Shown here in pieces: positions 10,301 to 17,650 of a stretch of 64,000 nt of DNA. The stretch lies in assembly GCF_002218085.1 (NCBI RefSeq), contig NZ_BDUC01000003.1, positions 1 to 64,000 on the forward strand. Direction: 5' to 3'. The DNA comes from Tolypothrix sp. NIES-4075 (GTDB lineage Bacteria; Cyanobacteriota; Cyanobacteriia; Cyanobacteriales; Nostocaceae). The translations under genes were made by a program, and so were the position numbers. The notes below the pieces were generated by a model that was given only the letters and a program-made list of their open reading frames with translations, was not told the origin of the DNA and ran no database searches. The number at the start of each line of letters is the position of its first letter. Within the stretch, counting starts at the first letter, position 1.

Positions 10301-10668
10301 ATTCTGCCCAGAATCTCGCTCAGGGCGATCGCCAGCCCAAGAAAATTCGATAAGGGCATGGGGTAGAAGTCCGATTGCTGCTGCCGCAAGCGTTCTAAAG
10401 ACTCGCCGCCAAAGTCTTCTAAAAGGATGACGAGCGTGCGCTGATAGTCCTGCTGGCTATATGCCTTAACTACGCCATCGATGTTGAGGGAATGGGTAAT
10501 TTCATATTCCTGCCTGTAGCGAGTTAATTCCCCAGCCGAGGGATAATCTTGCTTGAGGACTTTAGCGACAACTGCACAGTTATCTTGCTCTCTAATACCC
10601 CGATACACAAGAGTTGCCGAACTTTCATAGATTTTGCTTAAGATGGCAACTCCAGGTAGGGTAATCAT
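4363..10668 (-). CDS. Giant hybrid Ser/Thr kinase - AAA - GAF - PAS - histidine kinase
   Basis: The 2101-residue sensor has the HstK-like architecture known from cyanobacteria. Residues about 1-270 form a Ser/Thr kinase with IIHKDINPSNIVL (catalytic loop, HKD instead of HRD) and KMIDFGIA. Residues about 290-560 form a P-loop ATPase with GYAGIGKSALVQE (Walker A) and LVIFLDDLQWID (Walker B). A long helical TPR-like region follows, then a GAF domain (about 1340-1500) and three PAS domains. The end is HisKA_3 (MAREIHDTLAQAFTG) plus HATPase_c (IRDNGQGFD, GFGLLGMSERAERIGG). It probably passes phosphate to the regulator at 1742-2365. The start is backed by GGGAGAGAG upstream. No transmembrane segment is evident. 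Confidence 0.9.
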   Translation of the reverse strand: MITLPGVAILSKIYESSATLVYRGIREQDNCAVVAKVLKQDYPSAGELTRYRQEYEITHSLNIDGVVKAYSQQDYQRTLVILLEDFGGESLERLRQQQSDFYPMPLSNFLGLAIALSEILGRIHAANIIHKDINPSNIVLNPNTGVVKMIDFGIATRFSRTNPTFKSLHLLEGTLAYLSPEQTGRMNRMLDYRTDFYSLGATFYELLTGQLPFPATDILELVHCHIAKPPISPHELNSKIPKPVSDIILKLMAKNAEDRYQSAWGIKADLEHCAQQLAEIGQINQIQLGLQDISQQFQISQKLYGREAEIGALLAAFDRVAARKEQENAQFNVEMMLVSGYAGIGKSALVQELYKPITAKHGYFIWGKFDQFGRNIPYSAIAHALQKLVQQILGEPDEQLQQWRSHLLTALGSNGQIIIDAIPEVELIVGKQPPVPSVGATQAQNRFNLTFQKFVRVFCSKEHPLVIFLDDLQWIDSATLKLIELILLDEQTQYLFLIGAYRDNEVYPTHPLILTLEKLQKQGTELQEITLAPLTPEALSQVIAETLHRNIDTVRSLVQLVLRKTEGNPFFVNEFLRMLYGENLLTFDAKQLNWQWNIAQIEAQDIADNVVELLLLKLKKLPQQTRQILRLAACVGSEFNLETLAIVCEKTHKEIFQDLLVAIQAGLIQPLSELDEDLLVQEYKFLHDRVQQAAYALIDESQKQVVHLQIGRNLLEKTSPEQRSERLFEIVDHLNRGNDLIAERAERDEISRLNLIAGQKAKAATAYEAALKYFKTGLKLLNTDSWQSEYNLTLVLYSQAVEAAYLQGRFDEMEQFVEVVLNNAKTAINKMQVYDSKIQALLSQSKLKEALKTGLEVLKLLGVTLIETPSQLDVQRELEETSSLLAEREIEDLINLPEMTAPEPLAAMSILENIGAAAFMVSPALMILIMCKMVNLSIDYGNGTWSPRGYVSYGFILCGIVQDIELGYKFGKLALGLAEKLNTKKGNAVALAVFGISVMHWKVHYRETIPILVDAYQSGMETGEFEHASYAAYIACYHSFFVGEELTQLEQKTAAYSKAVRQIRRESCSNWIAILWQTILNLLDRSLNPSRLIGRVCDEGQALPHAIAVKDEPAIQLCYLHKVILCYLFGEHHQAVQTAVLARQHFEEVTGTAVLFFFCFYDSLALLSLSLDASNSQRAAWLSCVSTNQEKMQKWAEHAPMNYLHKFHLVEAEKARVLGQFLEAEEFYERAIAGADENGFIQEEALAYELAAKHYLARGREKIAQTYMKEAHYCYNRWGAKAKVKDLENRYGQFFSQSYKEAPTSTPTTSRTTSNTSNIALDLAAVMKASQAISREIELEQLLHSLMQILIQNAGAQTGFIILENAGEWVIEGTGQLNDSDDENVYTTQVLQSVTIRNRLPESIINYVIRTHETIILNDATREGSFINDPYIQHNQTKSIFCLPLLNQAQLVGVLYLENQLAVGAFTPERTQVLHLLSTQAAIAIENAKLYSKLRASESKMTQFLEAVPVGIGVVDAVGHPSYSNQRAIQLLGKGIDPDVTPDRLAEVYQIYLAGTDRPYPTEKMPIVRALSGERTRVDDVEIRSYNAKIPVEVWGTPVYDERGNVAYAIATFQDISERKQAEKLLADYNRTLEQQIAERTAALQKSEANYRNLVQTANSIILRCDAQGRIQYLNDYGLRFFGYEEHQILGRTLLETIVPEIETSGRNLKQFIHNVYYNRLDPTSYLQMENENLCRDGRRVWVAWSNQAMLNEQGDLVEILSVGNDITQRKQAEKALQCSEIKFRNIFENSQVGIFRSRLSDGLAIDANQRIAELFGFNSPDEIIGIVHSPDFYVNLCDRQQVVELLKRHGDLQNVEIQMRKRDGTTFWGLNSFHLNATDGYMEGVITDISDRKRAEEASILEERNRMAREIHDTLAQAFTGIVLHNGTAIELMTKKPHKAQAHMETVDELARTGLTEARRSVAALRPKLLESGDLLSALKHLTTQMKPATDTHITCEVIGTAYSASPDVENNLLRIGQEALTNAIKYAHATEIQVELVYEEMQCCLQIRDNGQGFDTNQIMNQGFGLLGMSERAERIGGELIVNSQPGLGTEIVVIVNRE

Positions 10669-10776
10669 TCAACTCTCTCCCAATGAGTGTGATTAACAAC
10701 TCTAATATTACAAAGTATATATGGCTTACGCACCGTAACAAAATTGCGTCCGAAGCGAGTGCAGCGATAGGGTGAA

Positions 10777-11172
10777 CTACCCAACACCCATCTGAGTACA
10801 GATAGGGTGTGGGCTTCCCAATTCACTGGGGATTGCCTCGACCTTCATAGATTTTTTACGTCCAGAAGATTTTGGTCTTACATCCCCTCCGAGGGCAGAA
10901 GCGCTAGTTCCTAACGCCCAAAGTCGCAATCCTTCATTTCTTATATTTACGGCAGCATTGATATCTCTATCGTGCTGTTTTTGGCAGTGTGGACAATCTA
11001 CAAACCTTACGCTTAATGAATCGTATCCTTTTTGTAGCGCTGGTATTGGAAGTAGAGTCTCACTACAAAGCTGAGAAGATGGGAAGAAACGACCAAGTTC
11101 AAGATAGATGTGACCAAACTTTTCTGCCCGTTTTTCGCTGCGCTCAAATATGGTCAGACTACACTCCTCAAC
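10777..11172 (-). pseudogene. tnpB 3' relic
   Basis: The minus strand is open for about 131 codons without a plausible start and encodes the C-terminal part of a second, different TnpB. It shows EKRAEKFGHIYLELGRFFPSSQLCSE, split here as EKFGHIYLELGR and FFPSSQLCSE, then DCPHCQKQHDRDINAAVNIR (second zinc-finger Cys pair and the RuvC-III Asp). It ends with the typical tail GLRLWALGTSASALGGDVRP. RuvC-I and RuvC-II are absent, and a stop lies in frame at 11173-11175. It is a decayed IS605-type copy unrelated in detail to the one at 2485-4324. Confidence 0.75.
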
Positions 11173-11581
11173 TCACGCGCAATTCCGGAGCGACACTGAC
11201 AGCCGTACAGGTACAGTGTGAGCCTTCTTGCTGTTCAAGGTAACGTTCGCCTTGGTGTCGCAGACAAGCAATCTCAAAGCTTAATTTTACGTCGAGAGTG
11301 CGTAAGTCCTAGTATATCGTTTGCCAAACTCCAAGACATGAAACAATTCCACAAAGATCGCGATCTAACGCTAAAGGATAGGACAAATACTGGACAAAGC
11401 ACTATAGATAACATAACCATTATCAAGAGGAATCGGTGTGCCTCTTAGCTTAAACGTTAAGTCTACATAGGGAGCATCCCAGTTTTTTGCTTTGAAGGCG
11501 AAAATCAGTCAGGATAGGTAAGACAAGTGTATTTACCTACCGATGACCCCATAACAAAAGCAAACTCTTCTGTGAACATAT
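11173..11581. other. Non-coding stretch with a lone MITE-type end
   Basis: No gene is called. TGCGTAAGTCCTA at 11299-11311 is identical to one terminal inverted repeat of the small element at 53989-54081, so this may be a decayed copy or half-element. Confidence 0.35.
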
Positions 11582-11659
11582 TCAGGCGATCGCTCCCAGT
11601 GATTCGCGCATTTCCCGACGGGCTAGAATTGTTGCCCAAGTAGAAGCAATTTTATCAGT
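11582..11659 (-). pseudogene. Scrap of a Cas6-type C-terminal HTH tail
   Basis: An in-frame stretch of 25 codons plus stop encodes KIASTWATILARREMRESLG. This is nearly the same as the tail of the cas6 gene at 26058-27173 (EIATKWATILARREMGESLQ). The similarity starts abruptly after a GC-rich repeated motif (GACGCTTCGTCTTGTCGCAG), so it looks like the leftover end of a deleted or rearranged gene next to the type III-A operon. Confidence 0.55.
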
Positions 11660-11711
11660 GCGTAGACGCTTCGTCTTGTCGCAGACATCGCTTTCCCATT
11701 TATGCGCTTGA

Positions 11712-12212
11712 TCAAGAGCGAAAACTTGTATCTACTCTTTGCGTTACCTCTCCTCGCTCTACCTTCACTAAGTTATCTCTTGCAGCAATAGTAATATACA
11801 GAGCAATTGCACAATCAACTGCTGCTAATACTAAGGCTGCGGATAAAGTTTTTGTCCCCCCAGTATAATCAGCCATAATTTCATGACTTGGATCTAAGAG
11901 CAAATCACGGATGAAAGTGTGAATCTTGGGGTAGCACTCACTTAAATCGTCTGGGTTTTGTACCAGAATTAAATCTCGTTCTTTTTGAAAGCGATCGCCT
12001 AACCCTACTTGTGTGGGAATATTGGGTAATCTTTCGATAACTTCTGCACCCCGACGCACTTCACAAGGGGTTCCTTCGCCGATGACTTGCGATTTGCTAC
12101 CTTTTTCACCATCGGAGGCGATGAATATTACGCGATCGGGTTGTAAACTGCGAATGGCGGTGATGATGGGCTGGAAGGAACCACCGACGGTGATGAGGAG
12201 GATTTTGGACAT
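11712..12212 (-). CDS. CARF-domain CRISPR protein (Cas02710-like), apparently truncated
   Basis: The 166-residue product starts as a CARF Rossmann fold: MSKILLITVGGSFQPIITAI, then DRVIFIASDGEKGSKSQ. It contains the signature HEIMADYTGGTKTLSAALVLAA of the Cas02710 family, whose members sense cyclic oligoadenylate. Family members usually continue into a C-terminal effector region; here the protein ends about 30 residues after the signature with an ordinary-looking tail (RVDTSFRS). It is probably cut off by the rearrangement that left the scrap at 11582-11659. It may still bind the signal molecule, or be dead. It is the last gene of the III-A operon, 46 bp after the previous gene. Confidence 0.7.
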   Translation of the reverse strand: MSKILLITVGGSFQPIITAIRSLQPDRVIFIASDGEKGSKSQVIGEGTPCEVRRGAEVIERLPNIPTQVGLGDRFQKERDLILVQNPDDLSECYPKIHTFIRDLLLDPSHEIMADYTGGTKTLSAALVLAAVDCAIALYITIAARDNLVKVERGEVTQRVDTSFRS

Positions 12213-12258
12213 GGGAGTTAATTTTTATTAATTGTCTTGCAATGATTATGCTCGTAAA

Positions 12259-13389
12259 TTAGTTGACAAAATCCATACGCATGAAGGGAGAATATTTTTG
12301 CCGCTCAGTATTAGGATTGACGGTAACTGTACTGGCATAGTTAGAACCTTCTTGGTCTTCACGAATAGCCCTCCATATTAACATACGCCAGCCTTCGGTT
12401 GATACTAAATAGCGGTCAGTAGTTCTACCAGGTTTGAGCCAGTACAACCCATTTCCTACATTAATATGTGTTGCTCTCTCAAGAGCTTCTTTAGAAGTGG
12501 CAACTCGTAATAAATAACGGAAAGGATCGCAGTCATCTAATTGTGCTAGGTTATCAAAACAATCTTTAATGGCTTTTTGCGATAGAAAAGGAACTAACAC
12601 AGAAGGACTACGCATTTCATCAAGGAACAAAAAACCTACAGCAGAAAGAGTTACCTCTGCATCGGAGAAGTCAACTAGTGGTTCAAGCATTTTTCTTTCT
12701 GCATAAGGAACTCTCTGTTCCCATTCTGCTGTGGAAATTGCTGTCTCGCGCTCAATTTTTTCAAATAAATTTCTATAGGCTTCAAATTGCGATCGCTTAA
12801 ATTCTACAGGAAGAGGTGGTAATTCAAGTAATGTAGTTGACTGTTCAAATATATAGTCACACTTAATTCCTTTCAACATACCTAGTAAAACTGTGTAAGG
12901 AACTAATGCTTTAAATCCTCCCGTTGGATTTAGGATAATGTTATTCACATCATAGTTATCAACTTCTCTGAGAATAAGCCTGACAAATTCAACAACACCT
13001 TTTGTTCGGAAAAGTTCAGCATTGTTAACTTGAAGTCCTGGCACTTTTTCGGTTTTGACATATATGCCATTCCAGTAATAGTTCAGATATTTCTCAACTG
13101 CAAGAGCGCAGCAATATCCATCATTTGTACTTGATGCTAGTAAAATTATTTTGTCTTTACTAGTAATGCCAATCCTAACAAGAGAGTGAATTTCAGCAGA
13201 TAATTTATTTTTTAAGTTTTCTCCTTCCGGGGAGATATCACGAAAAGTATTAAATACTTGTTCTGCTGCATACTCAGTACTTATTTCATCCTTAACTTTT
13301 TGCTGATTAACCCAATTAGTTAAATCTGCTGGTTTAACTCCTAAATTTCTTGCAGCACTGGTTCCCACAGAACATATAATTGTCTTCAC
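12259..13389 (-). CDS. CARF-domain CRISPR effector, APE2256/TIGR02619-like
   Basis: The product of about 376 residues has an N-terminal CARF domain (KTIICSVGTSAARNLG; KIILLASSTNDGY; NNIILNPTGGFKALVPY) typical of the APE2256 family. Residues about 240-376 form a second domain with a winged-helix-like part and an end rich in aromatic and basic residues (GNGLYWLKPGRTTDRYLVST, GWRMLIWRAI). That end might be a RelE-like ribonuclease as in CARF-RelE (Cami1) proteins; this is a guess. No HEPN RxxxxH motif was found. I choose the GTG at 13389 because TTAGGAG lies just upstream of it, inside the longer TTG-started frame. It belongs to the III-A operon. Confidence 0.7.
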   Translation of the reverse strand: MKTIICSVGTSAARNLGVKPADLTNWVNQQKVKDEISTEYAAEQVFNTFRDISPEGENLKNKLSAEIHSLVRIGITSKDKIILLASSTNDGYCCALAVEKYLNYYWNGIYVKTEKVPGLQVNNAELFRTKGVVEFVRLILREVDNYDVNNIILNPTGGFKALVPYTVLLGMLKGIKCDYIFEQSTTLLELPPLPVEFKRSQFEAYRNLFEKIERETAISTAEWEQRVPYAERKMLEPLVDFSDAEVTLSAVGFLFLDEMRSPSVLVPFLSQKAIKDCFDNLAQLDDCDPFRYLLRVATSKEALERATHINVGNGLYWLKPGRTTDRYLVSTEGWRMLIWRAIREDQEGSNYASTVTVNPNTERQKYSPFMRMDFVN

Positions 13390-13430
13390 TATATTAAAAT
13401 CTCCTAACAATTTTTGGATAAATTATTTGC

Positions 13431-14189
13431 TTAGATACTTTGAGTCTGTCCCATCCCCAAGCGCGTCTTAATTCCTGTTCCCGCAAATAGAGCATACTGG
13501 ACTAATAAATTCGCCACATTTGCTAATAAAGGGTCGGCACGGCTAAAAATTTGCAGTGTCACATCACCTACAAAGCCATTGACATAACCTCTTTGTAATT
13601 GCCAACTGCGAGTTTTAATATTGTGATGTTTGAGGAAAATTGCATTAGTTAAATAAGTGATTAATTCATCCCCACCTAAATAAACAGGGGCAAAATTATT
13701 CCAACGTTCTAACCAACTGCGGAACATTAATGTTGGTATGGGAATAGGTAAAGTAACACCGCCTTGAGCGAAAGCTGTGGGTGTAATAAATTTAAATTTA
13801 AACTGTCTTATTGGTTCAGGTTCGTTCGCTACTAAATTTGTATAGAGTTTTTCATAACTTGTAACTTTATCATCACGGTTAATGATATTGAATTTAGCAC
13901 CGAGAAATTCGAGTGATTCATTTAGATGTAATAAGGATAACGCTTTACTTGAGTCTTCTTTTAACCCGCATAGCGATAGTTGGTAAAATTCTTGGGGTTG
14001 AAAAGTTAAAAAATCGTATGAAGTTGTATGCAATCCGCAGATTCCTGAAAATGATATTGAGGGTATTACTTCACTACCTAGCTCTAATCCTATTTTATGG
14101 TGTAGCAGTTTAACAAGTTCTAAATTATAAGAACGTGGTAAAATTGTTGGTTCAGATACACTTAATGTCCAAGTTGAATTTATTAGCAT
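13431..14189 (-). CDS. cas6: Cas6 pre-crRNA endoribonuclease (III-A operon copy)
   Basis: This 252-residue RAMP protein has the Cas6 layout. It has an N-terminal ferredoxin-like fold, a middle segment FKFITPTAFAQGG (the family's F-x-SPT-x-F), and the Gly-rich C-terminal loop AGTGIKTRLGMGQ that contacts repeat RNA. It would cut the CRISPR transcript at each repeat hairpin to make the 5' tag of crRNAs. It lies 3 bp after csm5 on the same strand. A second, longer Cas6 sits beside the array, so this one may serve a different repeat or be partly redundant. Confidence 0.85.
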   Translation of the reverse strand: MLINSTWTLSVSEPTILPRSYNLELVKLLHHKIGLELGSEVIPSISFSGICGLHTTSYDFLTFQPQEFYQLSLCGLKEDSSKALSLLHLNESLEFLGAKFNIINRDDKVTSYEKLYTNLVANEPEPIRQFKFKFITPTAFAQGGVTLPIPIPTLMFRSWLERWNNFAPVYLGGDELITYLTNAIFLKHHNIKTRSWQLQRGYVNGFVGDVTLQIFSRADPLLANVANLLVQYALFAGTGIKTRLGMGQTQSI

Positions 14190-14192
14190 AAT

Positions 14193-15473
14193 TTACAAAG
14201 TTTTAAATTTAACCCATCCAGGCACAAACTTAATTTCGCCATTAGGATTCAGTACGGCACGACGAGATTTAGGTGCTTCAAATTGCGGTGCTTTTAAACC
14301 ACAGGTATCGCGGATATCTGCTCGTAATTCATCGTCAAATAATAAACCTACTGTTGTTCCTGTCATCCCACTACCCCAACCTAATCGCATACTAAAGGGA
14401 CAGTCTTCGGGTTCATAAAATTGGCGAATGTAATTAAAATCTAAATTTTTTCCTGCTGCGCGAGGATTATTTTTGATATCGTTCCAGTAATCATGTTCGT
14501 AATCCCATTGTTCTTGGCTAAATTCCTGGCAGATTTGGATAAGTTCGTCTAGATTGTGAAATGGTAATTTCATTCCTTGTTTGTGCTGGAACCAAGAAAG
14601 CATTTCTGTATCGAGTGTCAGGGTAAATTTTGTCTGGACGTTTCTTACCATCTCGACGTAAAGAGATGCTTTGTATTTGGCGAGATAATCGGGGAATCGA
14701 GTGGATACTATGACTTCGGCAACAATGGGTAAGTTAATAGGGATTAATTGTCCTTTTTTACTAGTAATATGACCTTCAATTATAGGTTCGCAATCACTAA
14801 CACTCAAAGCTCTGAAAAAATCGGTGTTTTGACTGCTACCGTTATATCTTTTATCTTGATATATAAGAGTGTATTCTGAGAATAGAGTATCCATAAAAAG
14901 GTCGTCATCGGCAGATTTTTGCTTGTGTTTATTACCGAGTTCTCCTAATCTACTGCGTAATATTTTTTCGATTTCACTAACTTTTTGATTTTTAGGTACG
15001 TTATAGCGATCGCCATGTTTGAGCAAGTAATATGCGATCGCAGTTCTAATTGCCCCTTTAATCGACGAACCGGGGATATATAGCTGTCCCATCCCATTGC
15101 GAATCATCGGACGCAAATCGGTAATACGTTCCTCTGTCAGTTTTTGGCTAATGGCGTTTTTAGGGAAAATTAACTCACCGTTGGTATCAGTTGTACTCCA
15201 CCACTTTTCCCCGAACGCATCTTTGAGTAGGTTGTCTATATCTTGGCGATCGCTAATTGCTTGGATGTAGTCATTGAGATATCTACCACCTTTCTTATGA
15301 AGGGCTTTAGCAAGGGCTTCTTGATTGGGAAGGTAGACTTTTTTCGATGTTTGCACGTATTCAAAGGGGTTTAATCTCGATACTGAAGAACCAATATGCA
15401 AGATAGGGCTAGTTAGCTGTATCTTTTTTGATTCGTAAACTTCGGGCTTTTTCAGGGCAATAGAGGCAAGCAT
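14193..15473 (-). CDS. csm5: Csm5, type III-A RAMP subunit
   Basis: The 426-residue product starts with a strand (KKIQLTSPILHIGSSVSRLN) and has the RAMP glycine motif LYIPGSSIKGAIRTAIAYYL, then DFFRALSVSDCEPI and RLGWGSGMTGTTVG near the end. The latter serves as the Gly-rich loop. This pattern and its place after csm4 identify Csm5, the subunit that caps the crRNA 3' end of the Csm complex. It starts 1 bp from csm4, indicating translational coupling. Confidence 0.88.
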   Translation of the reverse strand: MLASIALKKPEVYESKKIQLTSPILHIGSSVSRLNPFEYVQTSKKVYLPNQEALAKALHKKGGRYLNDYIQAISDRQDIDNLLKDAFGEKWWSTTDTNGELIFPKNAISQKLTEERITDLRPMIRNGMGQLYIPGSSIKGAIRTAIAYYLLKHGDRYNVPKNQKVSEIEKILRSRLGELGNKHKQKSADDDLFMDTLFSEYTLIYQDKRYNGSSQNTDFFRALSVSDCEPIIEGHITSKKGQLIPINLPIVAEVIVSTRFPDYLAKYKASLYVEMVRNVQTKFTLTLDTEMLSWFQHKQGMKLPFHNLDELIQICQEFSQEQWDYEHDYWNDIKNNPRAAGKNLDFNYIRQFYEPEDCPFSMRLGWGSGMTGTTVGLLFDDELRADIRDTCGLKAPQFEAPKSRRAVLNPNGEIKFVPGWVKFKTL

Positions 15474-15474
15474 T

Positions 15475-16608
15475 TTAGATTTGTATTTTGATAGGAAGAC
15501 TTAAACCGATACCACTACGATATATTTTGTGTGCTTTAAATTCACTGGGGGTTACATCGGCTAGTTTTCCCTGCGGTTCAATTGGAAACACCGAACCTTC
15601 ACCAAACATCCTTACCATCTTGCGACGAATATTCCCATCAGAAAACCATCCACCCCGTTCTTGTATTTCGTAGCTGCTGTGAGAGTTATTTGAGTTATCT
15701 TTCTTATCCATAATTAATTTCTTGAGGATAGATTCATCATCATCCCAAAATAAGCTAATTAAGCACTGATAAGCGGATTTATCTGAGATTTTGACGACAT
15801 TTTCCCAAGTCGGAGAAGCATCCTTTAAATCCAACCATTCGGCTTGGAATAGTCCCGCACCGCTTGAACGTTCTCCCCCAATTCCTTGTTCTCCCAATAA
15901 ATCCAGTGCTGCTTTCAATTCTGCGATAAGTTGCGGGTTTTTGTCCTCGAAATATACTAGGAAATACAGCCCGGATAAGCTTTTGATACCGTTACCATTT
16001 TGCTCCCAATCGAATTGTACGTATCTCGTATGGTAAAAATTGGTGGCGCTGGTTGTTCTATCTATAGCAACTTTAGGTAGTTTGTGATTTTTGAATGCTT
16101 CTTTATAATCAAACGTACCTGCTTTTTTAAGTTCACCATTAGCATTACCATTGGTTTTGTTAATTAATTCATCAGCATCTTCTGGTTTAAATCCTTCACA
16201 TTGATACCAACGATGCCAAATATCGAGGGGTAAATAATTAAGGGATTTGTAGGTTTTAAAGAAAGCTAAATCATCTTCTTTACTATCCAAATCACCACCA
16301 TGTGGATAGTTAATCGGAAATTTCAGGGGGCGGGGAAGATAGAAAATAGTATTATTTTTGGTATTATTCTTGCATTCGCGGTAGATAAAGGTCGAACTTA
16401 TTCGCATCGGGGGCTTGGGTTGAAGAAACTTTGCTAACAATTCTTCAACTGGTTTTTTACCGAATAATCGCGCGTAATTACTCACCCAAGCACTAAATAA
16501 AGTATCCGAACGTACTCGTTCTTTTGACTCTTCCATCCCAATACCCAATTCCCCGAAATGGACGCTTGACCGTCCAAAGTTGAGTTTGACAAGTTGCCAT
16601 TTACCCAT
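15475..16608 (-). CDS. csm4: Csm4, type III-A RAMP subunit
   Basis: The 377-residue product has the Csm4 pattern. The N-terminus is KLNFGRSSVHFGELGIG, followed by VRSDTLFSAWVSNYARLFG (the HSDTL-like helix), a FYLPRPLKFP segment, and a C-terminal LGEQGIGGERSSGAG loop, which is the RAMP Gly-rich loop. Csm4 grips the 5' tag of the crRNA and docks on Cas10. It lies 2 bp after csm3 and before csm5 in the same operon. Confidence 0.9.
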   Translation of the reverse strand: MGKWQLVKLNFGRSSVHFGELGIGMEESKERVRSDTLFSAWVSNYARLFGKKPVEELLAKFLQPKPPMRISSTFIYRECKNNTKNNTIFYLPRPLKFPINYPHGGDLDSKEDDLAFFKTYKSLNYLPLDIWHRWYQCEGFKPEDADELINKTNGNANGELKKAGTFDYKEAFKNHKLPKVAIDRTTSATNFYHTRYVQFDWEQNGNGIKSLSGLYFLVYFEDKNPQLIAELKAALDLLGEQGIGGERSSGAGLFQAEWLDLKDASPTWENVVKISDKSAYQCLISLFWDDDESILKKLIMDKKDNSNNSHSSYEIQERGGWFSDGNIRRKMVRMFGEGSVFPIEPQGKLADVTPSEFKAHKIYRSGIGLSLPIKIQI

Positions 16609-16610
16609 AT

Positions 16611-17648
16611 TTAGCTCCCTGGTAATCGCCGTTGGATGTTTTGGCTTAATCCGGTAAAATTATCTAAAAGTTCTTGGATATTATTAGCAGAAGGAATTTC
16701 TTCTATCCTTGAACCATCGCTAGAAGTATCGGTAATTCGACGGTAATACTCCAAATCGCGGTAAAAGAAATTGAATTGTTTAAATTCAACTTTGCCGTAA
16801 CCTCTAGAGCCGTGACCCCCTAAAGCATCGTCTTCAAGAATTGCTAGGGCGATCGCAATATTTTTTAAATCTTCAATGGCTTGTTCGGAGTCTTCGACGG
16901 TGTAAACAAGTTCAAACTCGAATATCGAACCTGCGGGGACGCGCTCAAATTGCCGAGGATTGGCTGCTGCGGTAACGCGATCGATACCGTTTTCAAATTT
17001 CCATTCGGTCATAAATAGACCCGTGTCTACTTTTTTGAGTTGTTCGGCTGATTGAGGTGATAAATGGGAATCGCGGACAATCAAACGAGCCGGACAGTTG
17101 CGTCCTTTGACTTTCATGTATTCCCCAACTGTTTCCCCAGCGTTTAATTGACTGTTAGCATTTTCAACAAACCTACCCGTGCGACTATTATTAACCCAAG
17201 CAATGTATCGGTGTTGAGCATTTTGTACGCGCTCCAATCCTTGAGATGCAACTGTATCTGTATCTATCCAACAATTGTTACCTCCCGTAGAACCAAATAA
17301 TCGAGAAACTAAACAAGTGGAAGCACCTTGGTAACGAATTAAGAGTCCATCAACTTCGGTAAATCCATCTACTAAATCATCACTTTCATAGCGATAAGTA
17401 TTACTACCACTGGGACGATTGAGAGGCTTATTTGTTAACCTTTCTGTAATCGCACGTAATTTACCTTTGATAGAAGAACCGGGAAGATAGGGATACTGGG
17501 TTAAAGGGTCACGGATAACTGGTTTATCAAGTCCACCAATATCGAGGTTTTCACCACCTCCACCAATATGCAATCCAGTTTTGACTTCAATTTGGCTTTT
17601 GAGCGTAAATTTACCAAGTAAGGGTTTTTGTTCGAGGGATGCGGGCAT
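16611..17648 (-). CDS. csm3: Csm3, type III-A backbone RAMP with target-RNA cleavage site
   Basis: The 345-residue product opens with VKTGLHIGGGGENLD and then IGGLDKPVIRDP. Asp41 in this stretch sits where Csm3 has its catalytic Asp. PYLPGSSIKGKLR is the RAMP glycine motif and ALGGHGSRGYGKVEF the C-terminal Gly-rich loop. Several copies should form the helical backbone along the crRNA and cut bound target RNA at 6-nt steps. It is longer than the most compact Csm3 proteins because of an insert at about 80-200. It is coupled to csm2 upstream and csm4 downstream. Confidence 0.93.
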   Translation of the reverse strand: MPASLEQKPLLGKFTLKSQIEVKTGLHIGGGGENLDIGGLDKPVIRDPLTQYPYLPGSSIKGKLRAITERLTNKPLNRPSGSNTYRYESDDLVDGFTEVDGLLIRYQGASTCLVSRLFGSTGGNNCWIDTDTVASQGLERVQNAQHRYIAWVNNSRTGRFVENANSQLNAGETVGEYMKVKGRNCPARLIVRDSHLSPQSAEQLKKVDTGLFMTEWKFENGIDRVTAAANPRQFERVPAGSIFEFELVYTVEDSEQAIEDLKNIAIALAILEDDALGGHGSRGYGKVEFKQFNFFYRDLEYYRRITDTSSDGSRIEEIPSANNIQELLDNFTGLSQNIQRRLPGS

Positions 17649-17650
17649 AA

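Noticed and set aside
11218..11448. A 76-codon plus-strand frame
   Set aside because: No domain and no ribosome site; it lies among tnpB and MITE debris.
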